NCBI GenBank assembly: GCA_934167665.1 | Contig: CAKPLN010000005.1 | Span: forward strand, 38,676-102,675 | Source: an uncultured Bacilli bacterium | GTDB taxonomy: Bacteria > Bacillota_I > Bacilli_A > RF39 > UBA660 | DNA length: 64,000 nucleotides | Direction: 5' to 3' | Shown: one piece after another, positions 55,001 through 62,667 of the stretch | How positions within the stretch are numbered: the stretch's first letter is position 1 | How the letters are laid out: every line of letters begins with the position of its first letter | Translations under genes and position numbers: made by a program | The notes under the pieces: model-generated | The model's database searches: none | The model's input: the letters and a program-made list of their open reading frames with translations, nothing else | What the model was told of the DNA's origin: nothing

Positions 55001-56221
55001 TTATCTTAATTTTCCCTTTACTCCTTTCATTCCCTTTACTCCACCATTAGAAGCAAAGCCTTTTAAAATGTTTGAATCAAAAGAATGAGTCTTACTACAA
55101 CGCTTCTTATAATCTTTAATACCTATGTTGATCATTTCATCTAAAACAGAAGTGAAATTTATACCCTTAGCATCCCATAAATAAAAAGCTAAACTTCCAG
55201 GAATAGAGTTAATTTCATTAATATATACCTTATTAGTCTTATCATCAATTAAAAAGTCAATTCTACAGTTACCTGAAGATCCTAAAACCTTAAATGCTTT
55301 AACAGCTATCTCCTCAACTTCACTTCTAACATCTTTGTCTAACTCAGCTGGCAATTTTCTATTAGTTGAAGCCATTCCCTTAGATTTTTTTACTGCTCCC
55401 TTAGAAGCAAACTTTGACTTTCCACCACCAATATATTTATCATTAAAAGTTAAGAATTTATTACCAGATAATACTTCCTCTATTTCACTTACCTTTTGAT
55501 GTTCATAATTACCCATAACAGCAATATTAACTTCTTTTAAATTCTTAACCACTTCTTCAACAACAATTTTAGAATCATATTGAATAGCCTCATCAATACC
55601 CTCAATTAAATCCTGTTCATTCTCACAAACACTAATACCTACACTAGAACCAGTAGTAGCTGGTTTAACAATAACAGGATATTTTAATTTAGACACTAAC
55701 TCAACAATCTTACTACTGTCTCTTCTATAATCAGCATCATAAAACCAAACATAATTAGTCATTGGTAATTCTGCTTCCTTCCAAATATCTTTCATAAAAG
55801 CTTTATCTTGGCCAACAACAGAAGCATAAACATTACCACCTACAAAAGGTATACCAATAGATTGTAAATATCCTTGTAATACTCCATCCTCAACATTAGT
55901 TCCATGTACAATAGGAAAAGCAATATCAATTTCCTTGACAATACTTTTAAATAAACCATGTTTCTTTTGTAATACAAAGCTACCATCACGACAATATAAA
56001 ACAACATTATCAGCATAACGCTTAATTAAAGATAAATCCTGATAAAACTCAATATCTTTTAACATTTCTCCCGTATACCACTCTCTATCTTTAGTAATAT
56101 AAATTGGTATAACCTCATACTTTTCTTGATCAATTTTATTCATAGCCTGAATAGCCGAAATTATACTAACTTCATGCTCTACAGTTTCTCCACCAAAAAT
56201 AACACCTAGTTTAATTCTCAT
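55001..56221 (-). CDS. ddl: D-alanine--D-alanine ligase
   Basis: Makes the D-Ala-D-Ala dipeptide for peptidoglycan; cytosolic ATP-grasp enzyme. At 406 residues it is longer than most Ddl (about 350) owing to inserts and a basic tail (SNGGVKGMKGVKGKLR). Motifs: GVIFGGETVEHEVSI, VHGTNVEDGVLQGYLQ, PVIVKPATTGSSVGISV and INEINSIPGSLAFYLW. This reads as a D-Ala-D-Ala rather than a lactate enzyme in part (not certain). AAGGAGG precedes the ATG. It is in an operon with murF. Confidence 0.93.
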   Translation of the reverse strand: MRIKLGVIFGGETVEHEVSIISAIQAMNKIDQEKYEVIPIYITKDREWYTGEMLKDIEFYQDLSLIKRYADNVVLYCRDGSFVLQKKHGLFKSIVKEIDIAFPIVHGTNVEDGVLQGYLQSIGIPFVGGNVYASVVGQDKAFMKDIWKEAELPMTNYVWFYDADYRRDSSKIVELVSKLKYPVIVKPATTGSSVGISVCENEQDLIEGIDEAIQYDSKIVVEEVVKNLKEVNIAVMGNYEHQKVSEIEEVLSGNKFLTFNDKYIGGGKSKFASKGAVKKSKGMASTNRKLPAELDKDVRSEVEEIAVKAFKVLGSSGNCRIDFLIDDKTNKVYINEINSIPGSLAFYLWDAKGINFTSVLDEMINIGIKDYKKRCSKTHSFDSNILKGFASNGGVKGMKGVKGKLR

Positions 56222-56233
56222 ATAAAATCCTCC

Positions 56234-57847
56234 TTACTCATTATACGTATCTGGTAAATCATTTTCAAATAAAGCAAAAACTTCTCTTTTACCATCACTT
56301 AAACTATTAATAAAAGAATATGCTTCTCTAACATCATTAAACACTACAATATTATCCTTGTCAAATCCTTGACTAAGTAATCCCTCATAAATAGGTTTAG
56401 TTCTTTTCTCTCCAATTAAAACAGCATAATCAGCAACTTGAGCTATTTGTTTACCAAATTCTTTATTATAGAATGCTTCCTTTTCCCCTAATTCAATCAT
56501 ACCAGGTGTAACAACAATCTTAACACCATCCATCATTCCCAGTACTTGACAAGCGTTGCTAGCACCAACTGGATTAGAATTATAAGCATCATCAATTTGA
56601 TAAAATAAGCCTAATTTTTTCAACTCAAGTCTATGTTCAACCGGTCTAACCATCTTAACAGCCGCCTGTAATTCAGAAATACTAATATCAAACTGTACAC
56701 CACAAGCTATACCAGCTAAAATATTATAGACATTATGTTTACCAAGTAATTTAGTTTCAAATCTATATTTTTCTTTATTACCCTTAAAAACAACATCAAA
56801 AACAGTTCCTTTAGAAGAGCATTTAATATCACAAGCTCCAACATCAACATTCTTATTATCAATACCAATCCAAATTGTTTTAACTTTATTCTTTAATTTA
56901 TAATTAACTTGTTTAGGATCATCACCATTAAGAATAGCAAAACCATCTTTTGGTAAAGACTCAATAAGCTCAAACTTACCAGCAATTATATTATCTTCAC
57001 TACCAAAAGTCTCTAAATGTGCCGTTCCAATAGTAGTCAAAATACCATATTTAGGTTTTACTAACTTACAAAGACCTTTAATTTCTCCTCTAACATAAGC
57101 ACCCATCTCTGCTATAAAAATATCAGTAAACTTATCCAAATTATTATTAATTGTCATTATTAAACCATTATAAGTATTTAAATTTTTAGGTGTAGGTAAA
57201 GCATTATAACGCACATTTAAAATATCACTCAAAATATTTTTAGAACTAGTTTTACCATAACTACCAGTAATACCTATAATCTTTAAATTAGGCATATTTT
57301 TAAGCTTATTCTGAGCTTTATTCTTATAGTAATAATATACACATCTCTCATAAGGATAATTAATAATATTAGCAATAAATACAATAAAAGGATTTAAATA
57401 TAACATAATACTTAATAATAAGAATACAATCCAAATACATTTAGTATCATTATAATTAAATAATCCCCAAATAATTGGAATTAAATATAACAAAGTTATA
57501 GTAAAAATGAGTCTTTTTACACGCTTAGTAATAACTAATGGTTTTTTATTTTGATCATTTTTAATTCTATTTTTCCAACTAAAGCCTAAAAATATATTTA
57601 AACTAATTAAAATTATTTTATTAATAAAAGCAAAGTTTTCTAAATCAAATGTAACTAACATTCCAACTAAACTAGCAGCTATTATAAAAAGATCTATATC
57701 AAAAAATTGACTAATATTTTTAAATACCCACTTTAAATAACGATTATTTTCATTATATAAGTTTTGTTGAAGCATATGCAAAAAACGTTTAGATTTAATA
57801 GTAATAGCATATAAAAAGGTACTAATAACAATAATATTTAAAAACAT
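56234..57847 (-). CDS. murF: MurF-like ligase with N-terminal membrane region
   Basis: Adds D-Ala-D-Ala to UDP-MurNAc-tripeptide. The 537-residue protein has an unusual N-terminal region (about residues 1-180) with five or so membrane segments, then a Mur ligase core: ATP motif GITGSYGKTSSKNI, then AEMGAYVRGEIKGL, GTAHLETFGS, and DDAYNSNPVGASNA near the end. This fused form, lacking the usual N-terminal uridine-binding domain, occurs in some Bacillota. It is followed at 12 bases by ddl, which makes its substrate. TAGGAGG precedes the ATG. Confidence 0.87.
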   Translation of the reverse strand: MFLNIIVISTFLYAITIKSKRFLHMLQQNLYNENNRYLKWVFKNISQFFDIDLFIIAASLVGMLVTFDLENFAFINKIILISLNIFLGFSWKNRIKNDQNKKPLVITKRVKRLIFTITLLYLIPIIWGLFNYNDTKCIWIVFLLLSIMLYLNPFIVFIANIINYPYERCVYYYYKNKAQNKLKNMPNLKIIGITGSYGKTSSKNILSDILNVRYNALPTPKNLNTYNGLIMTINNNLDKFTDIFIAEMGAYVRGEIKGLCKLVKPKYGILTTIGTAHLETFGSEDNIIAGKFELIESLPKDGFAILNGDDPKQVNYKLKNKVKTIWIGIDNKNVDVGACDIKCSSKGTVFDVVFKGNKEKYRFETKLLGKHNVYNILAGIACGVQFDISISELQAAVKMVRPVEHRLELKKLGLFYQIDDAYNSNPVGASNACQVLGMMDGVKIVVTPGMIELGEKEAFYNKEFGKQIAQVADYAVLIGEKRTKPIYEGLLSQGFDKDNIVVFNDVREAYSFINSLSDGKREVFALFENDLPDTYNE

Positions 57848-57856
57848 AAATACCTC

Positions 57857-58576
57857 CTAAAAAAAGCTTTTAAGTATATTAACAACTTGTGGTAGATTTT
57901 CAAGATATGCATAGTGTGTTCCTGGTAAAACAATAAGTGCTGCATCAATCATAATATTCTCTAACATTCTCGCTTCATCAATTGGTGCTTCAGTATCATT
58001 TTCACCCCAAATAAGTAATGTTGGCTCCTCTATTTTTTTAGCATAACTAGATAAGTCTTCATTAACAACATTAACTAAAATTTTTCTCATTAAAGGACTA
58101 GCTGCTTTATAATCTCTAGAACCTATATATTTTTTCATTGCTTCACCTAAAGAATTTAAACCAGGAACTTCTTTTAATTTCTTTAAGACTTTGACATATA
58201 AAGGCAACTCTTTTTCAACTCTAATACAAGGGCTACCGAACAATACTAATTTATTTATTGGATTATCAGCAGAATAGCAGATAGCAACTCTTCCACCAAA
58301 TGAATGACCGATAACAACTGGCTTTTTAATATTTAACTTTTTAACAAACTCTTCTAACATCTTGGCATAATCAGAAACTTGCCAAGCAAAATCAGGTTCA
58401 TCACTTTTACCAAAACCAGGTAAATCAAGTATTGTAATTCTATGATTAGAGCATAACCCATCGCCTAAAGGCTTCATCATTTCAATATTTTGACCCCATC
58501 CATGAAGAAGTAAAACATCTTCACCTTCTCCATATTGTATGTAATTAATATTAACTTTGCCTATTTTAATCTGCAT
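57857..58576 (-). CDS. Alpha/beta hydrolase
   Basis: A 239-residue single-domain hydrolase. Oxyanion motif LLLHGWGQN, nucleophile elbow GHSFGGR, Asp in LIWGENDTEAP, and His in GTHYAYLENL: the complete Ser-Asp-His triad. The substrate cannot be read from sequence. It lies upstream of and nine bases from murF, so it is probably in the wall-precursor operon. Confidence 0.88.
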   Translation of the reverse strand: MQIKIGKVNINYIQYGEGEDVLLLHGWGQNIEMMKPLGDGLCSNHRITILDLPGFGKSDEPDFAWQVSDYAKMLEEFVKKLNIKKPVVIGHSFGGRVAICYSADNPINKLVLFGSPCIRVEKELPLYVKVLKKLKEVPGLNSLGEAMKKYIGSRDYKAASPLMRKILVNVVNEDLSSYAKKIEEPTLLIWGENDTEAPIDEARMLENIMIDAALIVLPGTHYAYLENLPQVVNILKSFF

Positions 58577-58628
58577 ATTTCAAATCACTCCACACTAAAA
58601 TTATAGCATAATAAAAGTAAATATAAAC

Positions 58629-58657
58629 AAAAAAGTAGAATATAAACTATTCTACTA
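58629..58657 (-). terminator. Terminator after the MraZ-like gene
   Basis: AGTAGAATA/TATTCTACT stem (58634-58656), T-run on the minus side. Confidence 0.8.
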
Positions 58658-58682
58658 TTAATTTTATCTAATCAAATGTAAA

Positions 58683-59117
58683 CTACTTCGCTTTAACATA
58701 AGGATGATGGGTATAAGCCTCATAACTATCTTCAGTAGTAAACAGTTTAAAAGAATCTCCTTCCCCATGTACAATAACAAAATTACTATCACGAAAAAAA
58801 TCAGTTCCAAGAGTTAATCTTCTTTGTGATGAAACAGAAATTGGTTTAACAATAGAACCACATATCTGACTTCTTAATAATTTGGCTTTTCTTACTTCAG
58901 TCTCAGTAGATGATGAAGAAAAAATAGTATTATCTAAACTTCTTATACGCATGTTTAAAATATTCGACTGAAATACATCAAATGTGTTAGCCATATCAGA
59001 ATAACACAAAACAAAAGAATCATCATTAGAAGCCTTACTATCACTAGGCATAATAATTCTACCTTTATTATCAGAACTACAATAGAAACTGCCAAAAAAT
59101 GGAACATCTCCAAACAT
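58683..59117 (-). CDS. Divergent MraZ/AbrB-like protein
   Basis: A 144-residue protein with two swapped-hairpin-like repeats. The first reads FYCSSDNKGRIIMPSDSK, close to the DxKGRIxxP element of MraZ; the second, SVSSQRRLTLGTDFF, is a weaker copy with Ser for the Asp. MraZ represses the dcw operon by binding repeats upstream of itself; here no mraW (rsmH) or ftsL follows. The middle region LRSQICGSI is also MraZ-like. Either a relocated MraZ or a paralogue. TAAGGGGG precedes the ATG. Confidence 0.6.
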   Translation of the reverse strand: MFGDVPFFGSFYCSSDNKGRIIMPSDSKASNDDSFVLCYSDMANTFDVFQSNILNMRIRSLDNTIFSSSSTETEVRKAKLLRSQICGSIVKPISVSSQRRLTLGTDFFRDSNFVIVHGEGDSFKLFTTEDSYEAYTHHPYVKAK

Positions 59118-59174
59118 AAATTATACCCCCTTAAAAGTACACCAAATTATAACAGAAAAAACTAATTTAGTCAA

Positions 59175-59213
59175 GAAAAACAAAAGACTCAGTACCACAA
59201 AGGACTGAGTTTT
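59175..59213 (-). terminator. Terminator below the decayed gene
   Basis: ACTCAGT/ACTGAGT stem (59187-59210) with a T-rich minus-side run. It lies at the 3' end of the pseudogene. Confidence 0.7.
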
Positions 59214-59218
59214 ACCTT

Positions 59219-59677
59219 AATTTATTGCTACCCCATTAACATATAAAGTGTAACCATTAAAATCTATATTTGTATTATTTTCTACTTCATTATCTAAAGA
59301 TGTAACATAACTATCCCCCCCATCAATTTAATAGTTGGATTACTATCCAAAGTTAATTTAACACTTTTTCCTTGATTATCACCAGGCATACTAGGAGCAT
59401 TACCTCAACCCATTGACATATCCTTACGTTATCCATTTTCCTCATTAGACGTCATCTCTGGTGGACTATCATTTTTAGAATCACTATTATCCATAACATT
59501 ATCAGAAGGCTTATCAGATGGTGTACTACCATTAAAATTATTATTAGGATTAGTGTCATTATTAACATTAACCATATTACTAGAAGTAGCTTTACTTGCT
59601 CTATAGATAAGAAAACTATTACCAATAAATATAGCAAGTACTACTACTATTAAAATATTTTTCAACTTTTTATTCAT
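59219..59677 (-). pseudogene. Decayed gene for an anchored carbohydrate-binding-like protein
   Basis: The intact start codes for MNKKLKNILIVVVLAIFIG, an anchor with a Ser/Asn/Asp-rich linker, and stops at TAA 59431-59429. The frame then goes on (MSMG), meets TGA at 59407-59405, then continues GKSVKLTLDSNPTIKLMGG, and after a seven-base C-run (59315-59321 on the plus strand) shifts to SYVTSLDNEVENNTNIDFNGY...LYVNGVAIN. That last part resembles a bacterial carbohydrate-binding beta domain. Two stops and one frameshift suggest decay or sequencing error at the homopolymer. A good site (AGGGGG) is still before the ATG. Confidence 0.75.
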
Positions 59678-59709
59678 ATAAATTCCCCCTACAACTAAAT
59701 AATACTAAT

Positions 59710-59743
59710 TAAAAAAAAGATATAAACAAATTATTTATATCTT
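59710..59743 (-). terminator. Terminator of the anti-sigma-like gene
   Basis: AAGATATAAA/TTTATATCTT stem with eight T on the minus strand, 55 bases below the stop. Confidence 0.75.
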
Positions 59744-59797
59744 GTACTGCTTCAGTTAATTTATTACATCTTTTAAAAATAGCCACCATAACAATAA

Positions 59798-60832
59798 TTA
59801 TTTAATAATTGTTGTCAATAAAATCGTTAACTCCTCTAAAGTAATATTATTCGTTTCAATATCATAATTGCATCCATCATATTTAAACTCTACAAAATAC
59901 GAATTATCAAACTGATATATTATCAAATCATAACCCTTAATTTTTGAATTTACTCTATTAAGTTCACCAAAATAATAATCTCTCAATAGTCTATTCCTAT
60001 TTGAAAAAGCAATTCTAATATTTCTATCATCAGTTTTATTAAAATAATCATAAACATAACAATTAAGAATATCATAACTATCAGTTTTAGAATTCTTAGT
60101 ATAAATACCATAACTATGTAACTCATCTAAATCATTAGGTAAATTAATATTACTTAAAAAAGAAACATTCTCATTACTTATTTTCCTAATTTCAGCATCA
60201 TACTTAGTAACATTAGAAAAATTATCAATACTATTAATCAATAATTTAACTTCATAATCATTAAGTTTAGCATAGTAATTATATCCCTCATCACTAAAAA
60301 TAGTAACTGTTTTCTCAAATAGTTCATTATTATCTTTCATTCCCTTTATATTTATATATGTATTTTTATTTACATTAAAATATAATGTCTTATTTTCAAA
60401 AAGTTGGTACTTATTACCTAAATCACTTACAATGCCTGTATCTTTATCCCAACTAAGAATATTACCATTAGTAACGGTAATATCTAAACAATCACTACTA
60501 TTAACTTCAAATGTAACAGGATATCCAGGTACACTAGACATAGCCATATTATAAGTAGATAACTCTAGTTTTACATTATTTTTAAGTTCTACCATTTCTC
60601 CATTTAATGAAGTATAAACATACATTTTAGTATCAATAGTATTAGAAGTAATATTATTTTTACTTAAAAATATTCCAGTAAAAATAATAAATACCAAACA
60701 TAAAGGAAATGCATATTTAAAAGCAATAAATCCATACCTTTCTTTCCTATATTTATTAAGCACCTTCTCCTTCATCATTTCACTATTAAATTTAGCGTTA
60801 AATACTTCTTTTATTATTTTTTTATCAGACAT
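59798..60832 (-). CDS. Anti-sigma-like membrane protein
   Basis: A 344-residue protein with a short cytosolic N-terminus (KKIIKEVFNAKFNSEMMKEKV), one membrane segment near residues 40-55 and a long extracellular beta-rich domain ending ITLEELTILLTTIIK. The layout is that of regulators paired with ECF sigma factors (DUF4179-type). It overlaps the sigma gene end by eight bases, the usual arrangement. The start is ATG 60832 after AGGAG. I see no direct motif for sigma binding. Confidence 0.7.
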   Translation of the reverse strand: MSDKKIIKEVFNAKFNSEMMKEKVLNKYRKERYGFIAFKYAFPLCLVFIIFTGIFLSKNNITSNTIDTKMYVYTSLNGEMVELKNNVKLELSTYNMAMSSVPGYPVTFEVNSSDCLDITVTNGNILSWDKDTGIVSDLGNKYQLFENKTLYFNVNKNTYINIKGMKDNNELFEKTVTIFSDEGYNYYAKLNDYEVKLLINSIDNFSNVTKYDAEIRKISNENVSFLSNINLPNDLDELHSYGIYTKNSKTDSYDILNCYVYDYFNKTDDRNIRIAFSNRNRLLRDYYFGELNRVNSKIKGYDLIIYQFDNSYFVEFKYDGCNYDIETNNITLEELTILLTTIIK

Positions 60833-61223
60833 TTTTACCACTCCTATCATTCATAATTTTCTTAAGTTCACTAAGTGTCCTATATAAATAATGTTTAACA
60901 TTAGACTCACTTATATCTAACTCTATAGCAATACGTTTAATACTCATATCCATGTAGTAGTAAAGATAAAATACTTTAAAAATAATAATTTTTTTAGTCT
61001 TTAAATATTCCCATATAAACTTTATATCCTCAGTTTTTATAAATTCCTCTTGTAAATTAGTATTAGAAGGAACATTTTCTAATAATGAGAAATCATCTTT
61101 CTTAGGAAATAATGATATTATCTTATTTCTATACTTAAAACGATAGTATTCATTAACTTTATTTTTAGCAATTCCCATAACATAAGCATTATCATTATTA
61201 AAATAAATATTTCTTCGCAACAA
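60825..61223 (-). pseudogene. ECF sigma factor lacking most of region 2
   Basis: A frame of 132 codons opening at TTG 61223. It encodes the end of region 2 (YVMGIAKNKVNEYYRFKYR) and a complete region 4 HTH (MSIKRIAIELDISESNVKHYLYRTLSELKKIM). The N-terminal half with the -10 recognition helices is missing; upstream codons in the same frame (ITSIYLELLKLLRR) end at a TAA at the end of the preceding lipoprotein gene. No ribosome site is visible. So it is probably a truncated sigma gene, though a region 4-only protein cannot be excluded. Confidence 0.65.
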
Positions 61224-61259
61224 CTTTAATAATTCTAAGTAAATACTTGTAATTTGTTA

Positions 61260-61715
61260 TTAAATAGTAAATTCAACTGCTATATTAAAAGATTTGTATT
61301 TTCCCTCTTCATATTCATAATCAATTCCTTTTATAATTCTGTAAGTCCCTTTTGCAAGTTTACCATACCCATTTTCCCAATCAAGTTCAATTTCTTTACT
61401 TTCTTTTGATGAAAGTGGAAAAGCAGGCATATCGAAATATAATTCAACATTTATTTTATGACATTCTCCATCTTTTTTAATCTCTATTTCATAAGTATTT
61501 CCATATTGGAAATTTTTATCACTATTATTAGTTAAAACTAGAGTTGCACTTTTATTTGTTAATGTTCCTTCTTTAATAGTCATTATAACATCATTTTGTG
61601 AAATTTTAATATCAGACTTATTTCCTATATCAAATTCATTTTTTTGCTTTCCACAACCAGTCATTCCCAATAACATAACCCCACATAATAAAATTGTTAA
61701 AATTGTTTTTTTCAT
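61260..61715 (-). CDS. Lipoprotein with Ig-like (Big_14-type) domain
   Basis: A 151-residue lipoprotein: signal MKKTILTILLCGVMLLGMTGCG with lipobox MTGC. The mature part is a beta-sandwich with SATLVLTNNSDKNFQYGNTYEIE, IKKDGECHKI and IELDWENGYGKLAKGTYRI, like Big_14 domains linked to extracellular regulation. The start is ATG 61715 with GGAGG. Its leader and upstream DNA are nearly the same as those of the next gene upstream. The gene ends directly at the truncated sigma frame. Confidence 0.82.
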   Translation of the reverse strand: MKKTILTILLCGVMLLGMTGCGKQKNEFDIGNKSDIKISQNDVIMTIKEGTLTNKSATLVLTNNSDKNFQYGNTYEIEIKKDGECHKINVELYFDMPAFPLSSKESKEIELDWENGYGKLAKGTYRIIKGIDYEYEEGKYKSFNIAVEFTI

Positions 61716-61771
61716 AATCAATCCTCCATTTCAACAAATTACTATTTGTCTAATTAATCAATAAATTATAA

Positions 61772-62338
61772 TTATTTGTAAAATCTTAATACTTGATATT
61801 GATAATAATCACTGCTATCTAAATAACCAACAGAGATACCTTTTCCGTTATATGCTGTTTTACCAGTAGTCGATTTAGTTTTTGCTTCATCTAATAATGT
61901 ATTAATTTCAGTTTCCGTTGCCTCATTATAATTTGCTTTTATTAAATGTTTAGCATATGTAAGTGCAGCATCACCATACTTACTAGCTTTATCTACATAA
62001 ATGAGCATATAGTCTACAATGTCAGTTGCTTTATCTCCTGTATATTTTTCTGGAACAATTACTAATGAAACTCCATCAAGTAATCCATACCAATACTGAT
62101 TATTATATTCAGTTAAATAATCAGTTGATGCTGGATTTAAAGAAGAACCATCATTATCCATTACTTCAGTATTAAATTTTGCAACTAAAGCATCAGTTGT
62201 TTCTTTTTCAACGGAACCATATTTTTCTTGACTTTCTTGTAAATCTTTTTTAGCATCCTCTACACTAGACTTGCCACATCCTGTTAATCCTAAAGCCATA
62301 ACACCACATAGTAAAATAGCAAATAATGTCTTTCTCAT
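61772..62338 (-). CDS. Lipoprotein of unknown function, shared leader
   Basis: A 188-residue lipoprotein: signal MRKTLFAILLCGVMALGLTGCG with lipobox LTGC. The mature part starts with a helical stretch (VEDAKKDLQESQEKYGSVEKETTDAL) and has no enzyme motif I recognise. The site GGAGG before the ATG at 62338 and the first 20 or so codons match those of the downstream lipoprotein gene, pointing to duplication of the 5' region. A promoter lies upstream at 62391-62399. Confidence 0.75.
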   Translation of the reverse strand: MRKTLFAILLCGVMALGLTGCGKSSVEDAKKDLQESQEKYGSVEKETTDALVAKFNTEVMDNDGSSLNPASTDYLTEYNNQYWYGLLDGVSLVIVPEKYTGDKATDIVDYMLIYVDKASKYGDAALTYAKHLIKANYNEATETEINTLLDEAKTKSTTGKTAYNGKGISVGYLDSSDYYQYQVLRFYK

Positions 62339-62390
62339 AATCAATCCTCCATTTCAACAAACTACTATTTATCTGTCACTTCTATATATA

Positions 62391-62399
62391 ATTATATCA
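62391..62399 (-). promoter_or_regulatory. Extended -10 promoter of the lipoprotein genes
   Basis: Minus strand TGATATAAT is an extended -10 (TGn before TATAAT), 53 bases before the first lipoprotein ATG. A weak TTTCAA is placed 18 bases upstream. Confidence 0.6.
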
Positions 62400-62581
62400 T
62401 AATTTCAACATATTTTGAAACTAACTTAAAACATCCAAGATTCATCCAACGTTTTCTAATGTATATCCAACTGTTGGAAGCAAAATATAACCTTGCAAAT
62501 ACTTTAATCAAAAGGCTAAAATCAAAAGTATGGTAGAATTCTTCCATATTTTTAACCCAATTTTGCAAGTACAAAATAAGA

Positions 62582-62639
62582 AATGATAGCACTATAAATC
62601 CTTTATTTATATAGAATAAATTAGGGTAGTGCTATCATT
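62582..62639 (-). terminator. Inverted repeat below the recombinase gene
   Basis: AATGATAGCACTA at 62582-62594 and its exact complement TAGTGCTATCATT at 62627-62639, spaced by 32 bases. On the minus strand it is followed by TTTCTTATTTTG, so it can act as a terminator of the recombinase gene. It could also mark an element end; sequence alone cannot decide. Confidence 0.55.
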
Positions 62640-62667
62640 CTCTTTATCCTGCTTATTATTTACTTAC

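Larger units (their letters stand above)
62345..62667. other. Gap without a supported gene
   Basis: About 320 bases between the lipoprotein and recombinase genes. It holds the promoter (62391) and the inverted repeat (62582-62639). A 66-codon minus-strand frame (62392-62592) has no ribosome site and reads as low-complexity aromatic sequence; I do not call it. Confidence 0.5.

Noticed and set aside
59405..59407. TGA read as Trp (alternative code)
   Set aside because: Other genes here end at TGA (for example yqfD and the first bacteriocin peptide), and the same pseudogene has a TAA and a frameshift.
62392..62592. 66-codon minus-strand ORF
   Set aside because: No ribosome site, unusual aromatic-rich translation and no conserved motif.
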